Origin: Nocardioides daeguensis
GTDB lineage: Bacteria; Actinomycetota; Actinomycetes; Propionibacteriales; Nocardioidaceae
Assembly: GCF_019192965.1 (NCBI RefSeq)
Contig: NZ_JAHTKU010000015.1
Span: 62,001-126,000, forward strand
Direction: 5' to 3'
DNA: 64,000 nucleotides
In this document: one piece after another, positions 57,480 to 64,000 of the stretch
Numbering within the stretch: position 1 is the stretch's first letter
How the letters are laid out: every line of letters starts with the position of its first letter
The notes under the pieces: generated by a model
Seen by the model: only the letters and a program-made list of their open reading frames with translations
Databases searched by the model: none
Told to the model about the DNA's origin: nothing
Made by a program: the position numbers and the translations under genes

Positions 57480-59992
57480 ACGCGCCGGAGGGCCCGTCCC
57501 ACAAGGCCCCGCCGGTCGGGGACCCGCTCGACCGGACCCGGTTCCCCGTCGACGAGTGGCGGCTGGTCGAGACCCGCTTCGACGGCAGCGACCTCGGCAC
57601 CACCGAGTCGCTGTTCACCGTCGGCAACGGCTACCTCGGCCTGCGCGGCAACTACTCCGAGAGCCGCGACGCCCACCTCAACGGCACCTTCATCAACGGC
57701 TTCCACGAGACCTGGCCGATCTCCCACGCCGAGGAGGCCTACGGCTTCGCGCGGATCGGCCAGACCATCGTCAACGCACCGGACCCGAAGGTGATCCGGC
57801 TCTACGTCGACGACGAGCCGCTGCAGGTGTCGGTCGCCGACCTCGTGGAGTACGAGCGCGCCCTCGACTTCCGCAGCGGCGTGCTCAGCCGGGACCTGCT
57901 GTGGCGCACGCCCGGCGGGAAGCGGGTCCGGATCCGCAGCACCCGGATGGTGCCGCTCGAGCAGCGTCACCTCGCCGTCCTCACCTTCGAGGTCACCCTG
58001 CTCGACCAGCGGGCGTCGCTGGTGATCTCCTCGCAGCTGGTCAACCGGCAAGACGAGCAGCGCGAGGCCGGCCCGCTCGACCAGAGCGGCGGGGGTACGG
58101 CGGACCCGCGCCGGGCCGAGGACTTCGACCGCCGCGTGCTGGAGCCGCGGATCCACGAGGCCGACCCGGCCACCGGCCGGCTGAAGCTCGGCTACCGCGC
58201 GGCTCAGAGCGGGATGACGCTCGGTGTGGTCGCGGACCACCGGCTGGAGACGGAGGCGCCGTACTCCTTGGAGGTGCGCGCCGAGGACGACATCGCCAAG
58301 GCGATCTACCGGGTCGCGGCCGAGCCCGGCGTCCCGGTGGTGCTGACGAAGCTGGTCTCGTTCCACACCGCGGCCACGGTGCCGCCGCGCGAGCTGATCG
58401 ACCGCTGCGAGCGGACCTTGGCCCGCACCCACGAGGAGGGCGTCGCCCACCAGTACGCCGCGCAGAAGGCCTGGCTCGAGGGCTTCTGGGCCCGGGCCGA
58501 CGTCGAGGTCGAGGGCCACCCGGACCTCCAGCAGGCGATCCGGTGGAACCTCTTCTCGGTCCTGCAGGCGTCGGCGCGCGCCGAGGGCCAGGGCATCGCG
58601 GCCAAGGGCGTCACCGGCTCCGGCTATGGCGGCCACTACTTCTGGGACACCGAGATCTACGTGATGCCGTTCCTCACCTACACGATGCCGTGGGCGGCCC
58701 GGAACGCCCTTCGGTTCCGCTACAACCTCCTCGGCAGCGCCCGCTCGCGGGCCCGGGAGCTCTCGCAGAAGGGCGCCCTGTTCCCGTGGCGCACGATCAG
58801 CGGGCAGGAGGCGTCGGCCTACTACGCGGCCGGCACCGCGCAGTACCACATCGACGCCGACATCGCGTACGCCCTGAGCCAGTACGTCGGCGCGACCGGC
58901 GACGAGGAGTTCCTCGCACGCGAGGCGGTCGACATCTTCGTCGAGACCGCCCGGATGTGGGCCGACCTCGGGTTCTGGCGCGACGAGTCGCGGCGCACCT
59001 TCCACATCCACGGCGTCACGGGGCCCGACGAGTACACGACCGTCGTCAACGACAACCTGTACACGAACGTGCTCGCCCGCTTCAACCTGCGGCGCGCCGC
59101 CCGCGCCGTGTGGGAGCTGCAGCGCGACGCCCCGGCGGCGTACGACGACCTCGTCCGCCGCACCGGCCTGAGCCCGCGCGAGCCCGACGAGTGGGCCGAG
59201 TGCGCCGACGGGATGTCCATCCCGTTCGACTCGTTCCTGGGCATCCACCCGCAGGACGCGCACTTCCTCGAGCGCGAGATGTGGGACCTGGAGAACACGC
59301 CGCTCGACAAGCGGCCGCTGCTGCTGCACTACCACCCGTTGGTGATCTACCGGTTCCAGGTGCTCAAGCAGGCCGACGTCGTGCTCGCGCTCTACCTGCA
59401 GAACGAGGAGTTCACCGCCGAGCAGAAGCGCGCCGACTTCGAGTACTACGACCCGATCACCACCGGCGACTCCACGCTGTCCGCGGTCGTCCAGTCGATC
59501 GTCGCCGCCGAGGTCGGCTACCACGAGCTCGCGCTGCGCTACTTCCACTCCGCACTGTTCGTCGACCTCGCCGACCGCCACCACAACACCGCCGACGGCG
59601 TCCACGTCGCCTCCACCGGCGGCGTGTGGAGCGCGCTCGTCGGCGGCTTCGGCGGCTTCCGCGACCGCGGCTCCGGGGCCGGCGACCAGCAGTGGCTGCT
59701 CGACCCCCGGCTGCCGGCGGACTGGTCCTCGCTCACCTACCGACTGACCCTGAACGGCACCCGGGTCCGGGTCACCGTCCGCCCGGACGAGCTGGAGCTG
59801 GCCATCGAGGACGGGGCCGGGCCGGTCACGTTCGCGGTGCGGGACTCGCTGGTGAAGGTCGGCCGCGGGGAGCCCGTGGTCGTGCCGCTCGAGCACCAGG
59901 GTCCGCGCCTGGACGGCGACCCGCCGTACCCGGCCGGGATCCAGCGCGCCGACGGGACGGTGATCTCGGCGATCGTGCCGAGCGGGGACTGA
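57476..59992 (+). CDS. GH65 disaccharide phosphorylase (maltose/trehalose/kojibiose type)
   Basis: 838 residues. An N-terminal beta-sandwich (about 20-310) with TVGNGYLGLRGNYSE, a linker, and the alpha/alpha barrel (about 350-720) with GYGGHYFWDTEIYVMPF and the catalytic acid Glu519 in GVTGPDEYTTVVNDN. Phosphate-site HHNTADGVHVASTGG and a C-terminal sheet domain follow. The enzyme splits an alpha-glucoside disaccharide with phosphate, giving beta-glucose 1-phosphate and glucose. Maltose, trehalose or kojibiose cannot be separated by eye. Coupled to the upstream mutase. A triple-hairpin element follows the stop. Confidence 0.92.
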   Translation: MNAPEGPSHKAPPVGDPLDRTRFPVDEWRLVETRFDGSDLGTTESLFTVGNGYLGLRGNYSESRDAHLNGTFINGFHETWPISHAEEAYGFARIGQTIVNAPDPKVIRLYVDDEPLQVSVADLVEYERALDFRSGVLSRDLLWRTPGGKRVRIRSTRMVPLEQRHLAVLTFEVTLLDQRASLVISSQLVNRQDEQREAGPLDQSGGGTADPRRAEDFDRRVLEPRIHEADPATGRLKLGYRAAQSGMTLGVVADHRLETEAPYSLEVRAEDDIAKAIYRVAAEPGVPVVLTKLVSFHTAATVPPRELIDRCERTLARTHEEGVAHQYAAQKAWLEGFWARADVEVEGHPDLQQAIRWNLFSVLQASARAEGQGIAAKGVTGSGYGGHYFWDTEIYVMPFLTYTMPWAARNALRFRYNLLGSARSRARELSQKGALFPWRTISGQEASAYYAAGTAQYHIDADIAYALSQYVGATGDEEFLAREAVDIFVETARMWADLGFWRDESRRTFHIHGVTGPDEYTTVVNDNLYTNVLARFNLRRAARAVWELQRDAPAAYDDLVRRTGLSPREPDEWAECADGMSIPFDSFLGIHPQDAHFLEREMWDLENTPLDKRPLLLHYHPLVIYRFQVLKQADVVLALYLQNEEFTAEQKRADFEYYDPITTGDSTLSAVVQSIVAAEVGYHELALRYFHSALFVDLADRHHNTADGVHVASTGGVWSALVGGFGGFRDRGSGAGDQQWLLDPRLPADWSSLTYRLTLNGTRVRVTVRPDELELAIEDGAGPVTFAVRDSLVKVGRGEPVVVPLEHQGPRLDGDPPYPAGIQRADGTVISAIVPSGD

Positions 59993-59998
59993 GGGGGT

Positions 59999-60092
59999 GC
60001 ATGGATCCCCGGATGTCCGGGGATCCATGCGCTTGTCAGGGGTTGCAACACCTGACAAGCGCATGAAATCCCTGATGTCCGGGGATTCATGC
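59999..60092. repeat. Triple-hairpin palindromic element
   Basis: Three consecutive stems. 59999-60030: perfect 15-base arms beginning GCATGGATCCCCGGA. 60029-60062: GCGCTTGTCAGG / CCTGACAAGCGC. 60061-60092: a diverged copy of the first. The middle stem can extend through halves of the outer two, so alternative folds exist. Its end overlaps the last six bases of the convergent response regulator gene. Likely a bidirectional terminator and a REP-like repeat. Confidence 0.8.
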
Positions 60093-60758
60093 AGCCGGCG
60101 GTTGCCACCCGATCCGGTTGGCGAGGCCAACGGCCGTGAGCTGCGAGGACACCTCGAGCTTGGCCAGGATCCGCTTGACCTGGGTGCGCACGGTGCTCTC
60201 GGACACCACGAAGGCGTGCGCCACGTCGCGCACCGACTCGCCGCGCATCAGGTGCCCGAGGACCACGGCCTCCCGTCGGGTGAGGGTCTCGAACCGGGCG
60301 CGGATCTCCCGCTGCTCCCGGCCCTTCTCGAGCGCCAGGGCGACCAGCTCACCACGCTCGGCCGGGTCCAGCACCGCCTCCCCGCGGGAGAGCGCGGTGA
60401 TCGTGTCGAGGACCGTGTGAAGGGTCCCGGTCTTCGACAGCACCCGCCGCGCCCCGACCGCGAGGCACTCGCCCCACCGCACCCGGTCCGTCGTCGCCGT
60501 GAGTACGACGACCTGGATCCCGGCCCGGTGGAGCGGTGCGATCAGCAGCCGGCCGTCGCCGAGCGGCCCGAGGTCGAGGTCGAGCAGGACGACGTGGGGG
60601 CGCACCTGCCGGATCCGGCCCAGCAGCGCGGCGGCGGTGGTGAACTCGTCGGGGGTCAGCGCGAGCACCGCGTGCCCCTCCCGCGACAGCGCGAAGTCGA
60701 GGGACTGCGCGAACAGCGCGTGGTCCTCGACGAGCACGATCCGCAGCCGGGTGCGCAC
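60087..60758 (-). CDS. NarL/LuxR-type response regulator
   Basis: 223 residues. Receiver with VEDH near 10-13, phosphoacceptor Asp in VVLLDLDLGPLGDG, Thr in VVLTAT and Lys in VLSKTG. LuxR HTH at the C-terminus: FETLTRREAVVLGHLMRGES, VSESTVRTQVKRILAKLEVSS. GTG start. The histidine kinase gene lies five bases upstream, so they are one operon with the kinase translated first. The final codons reach into the palindromic element. Confidence 0.92.
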   Translation of the reverse strand: MRTRLRIVLVEDHALFAQSLDFALSREGHAVLALTPDEFTTAAALLGRIRQVRPHVVLLDLDLGPLGDGRLLIAPLHRAGIQVVVLTATTDRVRWGECLAVGARRVLSKTGTLHTVLDTITALSRGEAVLDPAERGELVALALEKGREQREIRARFETLTRREAVVLGHLMRGESVRDVAHAFVVSESTVRTQVKRILAKLEVSSQLTAVGLANRIGWQPPAA

Positions 60759-60763
60759 GACCC

Positions 60764-61987
60764 TCAGCCCCGATCGGGTACGGCGCCGGCCCGCGGCAGC
60801 TCGACGGTGAACGTCGCGCCCTCGCCGAGCGCCGAGGCGACCCGGACCGCGCCACCGTGGAGCGCCACGACCCTGCGCACGATCGCCAGGCCGAGTCCGG
60901 CGCCGGGACGGCGTCGTACGGCGTGCCGGGGGGAGCGGAAGAACTCGTCGAACACCCGTTCGCGCTCGCAGGCGGCGATCCCGATCCCGCGGTCGCTGAC
61001 CACCAGCGCGACGCAGCCCTGCCCGGCCTTCACCCGGACCAGGACCCGGCCGCCGGGCTCGGAGTACTTGACCGCGTTGGACACCAGGTTGGCGACCATG
61101 CGGCCGAGGTCCTCCGGGTCACCGAGCAGGGTGGCGCCGTCCTGCGCGTCCAGCTCGACCTCCACCGCACGGCTGCGGGCCTCGGCGCGGTGCAGGCCGA
61201 CCGCCTCGCTGGCGAGCTCCCCGAGGTCGGTGGTGACCGCGCGCAGGAGGGCGTCGGAGCGGCCGAGCTTGGTGAGCGCCGCCATGTCGTCGACCACCGA
61301 GCGCAGCCGCTCGGCACCGCCGTGGACCACGCCGAGCGCGGTCGCCACGTCGTCGGCGAGCGCCGGACCGCGTTGCAGGGACTCGACGGTGTGGGCGATC
61401 GCGGCCGCCGTACCGCGCAGCTCGTGGGACAGCACGTCGATGATGGAGCGGCGGTACTCGGCGACCGCGTGCTCGCGCTCCACCAGCAGCGCGAGGTCGT
61501 CCCGCTCGAGGGTGGTGACCAGGGCCCGCTCGGCGAGGCGGACGTACATCTGCAGCGTGGCGCGCTGCACCTGGTCCGGACGGCGGCCGCTCGTGGGCAG
61601 GTCGACCGAGAGCAGGCCGCGCAGGCGTCCGTCGTCGTCGTGGAGCAGGCCGCAGAGCAGGTCCTGCGGATGCCAGGCGTCCTCGACCTCGAGAGGAGGT
61701 ACGTCGGACACCCAGGCGTGCTGGTCGAGGTGACCGCTCGCGCGGTCGGCCGGGAGGAAGCGCAGCGCCCCCCAGACCTCCGCCGGCGCGAGCTCGCGCT
61801 CGACGAGCTCGACCGGCGCGCGCCAGTCGAGCAGCTGGGCGGCGGCGCCGTCGTCTCCGACCACGGCCACCGTGTGCAGGGCGCCGTCCTCGACCAGGCT
61901 GACGGCAGCGACGCCGAAGCCCGCGAACTCGATCACGCCCTCGGCGAGGAGCTGCAGGGTACGGGCCAGCGTCCGGTCGACCTCCAC
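60764..61987 (-). CDS. Soluble sensor histidine kinase with GAF-like domain
   Basis: 407 residues, no membrane helix. N-terminal GAF-like sensor (about 10-165, with GLLSVDLPTSGRRP), then a phosphoacceptor helix with His in VLSHELRGTAAAIAH. The ATPase domain has NLVSNAVKYSEPGG (N box), DRGIGI (G1) and GAGLGLAIVRR (G2). It probably senses a cytoplasmic small molecule or redox state. The upstream gene on the same strand is the kinase-fold protein at 62046 (58-base gap), perhaps part of the same pathway. Confidence 0.92.
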   Translation of the reverse strand: MEVDRTLARTLQLLAEGVIEFAGFGVAAVSLVEDGALHTVAVVGDDGAAAQLLDWRAPVELVERELAPAEVWGALRFLPADRASGHLDQHAWVSDVPPLEVEDAWHPQDLLCGLLHDDDGRLRGLLSVDLPTSGRRPDQVQRATLQMYVRLAERALVTTLERDDLALLVEREHAVAEYRRSIIDVLSHELRGTAAAIAHTVESLQRGPALADDVATALGVVHGGAERLRSVVDDMAALTKLGRSDALLRAVTTDLGELASEAVGLHRAEARSRAVEVELDAQDGATLLGDPEDLGRMVANLVSNAVKYSEPGGRVLVRVKAGQGCVALVVSDRGIGIAACERERVFDEFFRSPRHAVRRRPGAGLGLAIVRRVVALHGGAVRVASALGEGATFTVELPRAGAVPDRG

Positions 61988-62045
61988 ACGGGGAACGGTG
62001 CCCGCAACCGGCCGGACTCATTCGTCGGCCGGGCCGGACTCCTGG

Positions 62046-62930
62046 TCAGGCGCTGAACAGGGTGGGCGCGATCCAGTCCGCGGTCCACGAGATCGGCGCC
62101 CGGCCCGGCCCGACCTCGCCGAGCTCGCGGACCGCGAGCTCCAGCAGGAGGAGCAGCGCGATGCACCGGCTCTCGGCGACGACCCGGCCGTGCCAGCGGG
62201 CGAGCAGCCGGGGCGCCTCGTCGACGAGCGCCGAGCCCGCGCCCCACCAGCGCCGCCCACCCCTGAGCTCGTCGAGCCGGAAGTACAGGGTGTCGAAGCC
62301 GATCGGGCGGTTGAGGCCGTAGCGGTCCCACTCGCGCACCAGCACCGTGCCGTGGGGGCCAGCGGCCACCGTCGCCCGCGACCAGCTGCCGTGCCAGGCG
62401 CCGCGTGGCAGGGCGTCGAGGTCGTGGCACGTCGCGAGCCGGTCGAGCGACGCGAGGAGCTGGTCGCCGAACGCCGACGGTTCGAGGGCGTGCAGCCGCG
62501 AGCGCAGCGACCCTGCATAGGAGTGGTCGAGGTCCGCGATCGTCGCGAGCTCCGCGACCACCCGCTCGGCGTCCTGGCGGGCCGGGCGGGTCGGCACCCG
62601 GCCGGGGTACGGCGCCACGCACCACTCGTGCACGAGGAGCGGGCGCCCGTGCCAGGCGGTCAGCGCGAGCACGCGGGGCGCCACGAGGCGGCTCGTGTGG
62701 TGGTGCGCCTCGAGGGTCGCGAGCGCGGTGGCGCCGTCGAGCAGTCCGGGCGCGGCGGACTCGTCCCCGGCCCAGCGCACGACGGCGACGCGGCGCGCCT
62801 GCTCGTCGTACGCGTGGAGGAGGGCCTCGCCGGGCAGGCCCGGCTGCGCCATCAGGCGGACCGGGCGCTCGAGCGCGGCGCCGACGAGGTCGGCCAGGTC
62901 CACGAGGTCGTGCGGGCTCAGCTGGTTCAT
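62046..62930 (-). CDS. Phosphotransferase (APH)-fold protein, probable pseudokinase
   Basis: 294 residues from ATG 62930. Not a confident family match, but it reads like the APH/choline-kinase-fold proteins of polysaccharide gene sets. Those carry H-G-D-W..W-N and L-W-D-W-E, then P.GFD.LHY. Here the blocks are WHGSWSRATV (179-188), VREWDRYG (198-205) and PIGFDTLYF (209-217): the catalytic Asp is Ser, the Mg-binding Asn is Thr and the second metal Asp is Glu. If the fold is right, it is catalytically dead. It lies upstream of the kinase-regulator pair, same strand. C-terminal helices 240-290. Confidence 0.55.
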   Translation of the reverse strand: MNQLSPHDLVDLADLVGAALERPVRLMAQPGLPGEALLHAYDEQARRVAVVRWAGDESAAPGLLDGATALATLEAHHHTSRLVAPRVLALTAWHGRPLLVHEWCVAPYPGRVPTRPARQDAERVVAELATIADLDHSYAGSLRSRLHALEPSAFGDQLLASLDRLATCHDLDALPRGAWHGSWSRATVAAGPHGTVLVREWDRYGLNRPIGFDTLYFRLDELRGGRRWWGAGSALVDEAPRLLARWHGRVVAESRCIALLLLLELAVRELGEVGPGRAPISWTADWIAPTLFSA

Positions 62931-63116
62931 CGATGGGTTCCCTCCCCTGGTCCGGCGCGTCCCCCCGACGCGCCGGACCACCAGCGTCGGGTACGTCGGG
63001 CGGCGAGGGGAGAGGATGCGGCGCGACGTCCCCAGAATTTGGTAGCACTTGCCCCCACCGTCTCGACTGGCAAGATGGTGGTCTCACTTGTTGGACGCGC
63101 CTGCTTGACTGGGGCG

Positions 63117-64000
63117 GTGACCTCGACCGCCGCCCCGCAGCAGACGGGGACGCGGACGGTCTCGGCCGCGCGCCGCTGGGCGATGCTGGCGGCCGGCACC
63201 GGAGCGCAGGCGGCAACCGCCGCGATGGTGACCGCGCCCAGCTTCCTCATCCCGCAGCTGCACCGCCCGGTGGCGTCCGGCGGCTACGGCATGAGCCTCG
63301 CCGAGGCCGGTCTGGTCGCGTCGGCGTCCATGACGGGGATGATGCTCACCCTGGTGCTCTGGGGTCTGGTCGTCGACCGCCGCGGCGAGCGGTTCGCGCT
63401 GCTGTCCGGGCTGCTGGTGACCGCGGCCGGGGGCGCCGCGGCGGCAGCGCTGGCCGCGCCGTGGCCGATGGCCGCCGCCCTGTGCTTCGCGGGCGTCGGT
63501 GCGGCCGCGACGAACTCCGCCTCGGGTCGCGTCGTCGTCGGCTGGTTCCCACCGGAGCGCCGCGGCATCGCGATGGGGATCCGGCAGACCGGGCAGCCGC
63601 TCGGGGTCGGGATCGCAGCCGGGACGGTCGCGGTCATCGCCCACCACCACGGCATCGGCCCCGCCCTGTGGGTGCCGACCGCGGCCGCGGTCCTCGTCGC
63701 GGCGTTCGTCGCGGTCGTCGTCCTCGACCCGCCCCGGCCCCCCGTCAGCGCGGCCGCCGCAGCCGTCAATCCCTACCGCGCAGACCGGTACCTCGCCCGC
63801 ATCCACGCCGCCTCGGTGCTCCTGGTCGTCCCCCAGTTCCTGGTGTGGACCTTCGGCCTGACCTGGCTGGTCGACGACCTCGGCTGGTCGCCGGGCCTCG
63901 CCGGCCTGGTCGTCGCCGGCACCCAGGTCGCCGGCGCCGCCGCCCGGATCGGCGCGGGTTGGGCCTCCGACTTGGTCGGCAGCCGGATGCGCCCGATGCG
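63117..64000 (+). CDS. MFS transporter, cut by right window edge
   Basis: About 294 residues visible from GTG 63117, some nine membrane helices so far. The loop LWGLVVDRRGERFALL (about 81-96) is the MFS motif between helices 2 and 3, and WFPPERRGIAMGIRQTGQPLG a second conserved stretch. The nitrate/nitrite or CynX/oxalate-formate-like branch is suggested but not sure. Divergent from the pseudokinase gene across 186 bases. The C-terminal part lies outside the window. Confidence 0.85.
   Translation, partial: MTSTAAPQQTGTRTVSAARRWAMLAAGTGAQAATAAMVTAPSFLIPQLHRPVASGGYGMSLAEAGLVASASMTGMMLTLVLWGLVVDRRGERFALLSGLLVTAAGGAAAAALAAPWPMAAALCFAGVGAAATNSASGRVVVGWFPPERRGIAMGIRQTGQPLGVGIAAGTVAVIAHHHGIGPALWVPTAAAVLVAAFVAVVVLDPPRPPVSAAAAAVNPYRADRYLARIHAASVLLVVPQFLVWTFGLTWLVDDLGWSPGLAGLVVAGTQVAGAAARIGAGWASDLVGSRMRPM

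Noticed and set aside
57080..60130. 1016-codon minus-strand frame opposite GH65
   Set aside because: Shadow of the GH65 phosphorylase and mutase genes, which carry all catalytic motifs; the shadow has no recognisable domain.

Overview
The window is about 73% G+C by eye, with codon third positions almost all G or C. It looks like a chromosomal segment of a high-GC actinobacterium. A Nocardioides-like member of the Propionibacteriales is the best guess, from gene content (mce operon, class E sortase, SigG-type and ECF42 sigma factors, PadR/TetR/PucR regulators) and from the 'GGTTTCGAG...CTCAACC' style short repeats. No rRNA, tRNA, phage, IS transposase or CRISPR array was seen, and species cannot be settled from the sequence alone.

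Layout. 1-5.2 kb: edge-cut GH1 beta-glucosidase, pirin, a ribA-marR pair with a palindromic operator, and a TetR/acyl-CoA dehydrogenase divergon with two operator copies. 5.3-10 kb: a glycerol-3-phosphate / ether-lipid-like cluster (lipid kinase, AgpS-like flavoenzyme, TetR, GlpD). 10-14.4 kb: SigG-type sigma factor with partner, LtrA-like membrane protein, succinate-semialdehyde dehydrogenase. 14.5-25.7 kb: a candidate small RNA, lipoprotein PBP, MerR/flavin reductase divergon, SLT lipoprotein, DEAD-box helicase, secreted nuclease-like protein, GlmS, two small proteins, YceI. 25.7-31.2 kb: GNAT, then PucR with methylmalonate/malonate-semialdehyde dehydrogenase and a class III aminotransferase (beta-alanine or valine type catabolism). 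31.2-38 kb: PadR, M3 peptidase, ECF42 sigma factor with YCII partner, MFS/TetR.

38-51 kb is the most distinctive region: a secreted Ig-like protein and a class E sortase, followed by a convergent operon of eleven overlapping genes. That operon opens with a surface protein carrying an LADTG sorting signal and continues with yrbEA, yrbEB, mceA-F and two Mce-associated membrane proteins. This suggests a lipid importer with a sortase-anchored cell-wall component.

51-64 kb: DUF2231 protein, OmpR-type two-component system, nitronate monooxygenase, DinB-like protein, a gene remnant, cytochrome P450, a beta-phosphoglucomutase/GH65 phosphorylase pair, a NarL-type two-component system beside a kinase-fold protein lacking its catalytic Asp, and an edge-cut MFS transporter.

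Recurring themes: very compact divergent promoters whose operators contain the start codons; several probably leaderless genes; large perfect inverted repeats at ends of transcription units; and short interspersed repeats that have become part of protein-coding sequence.
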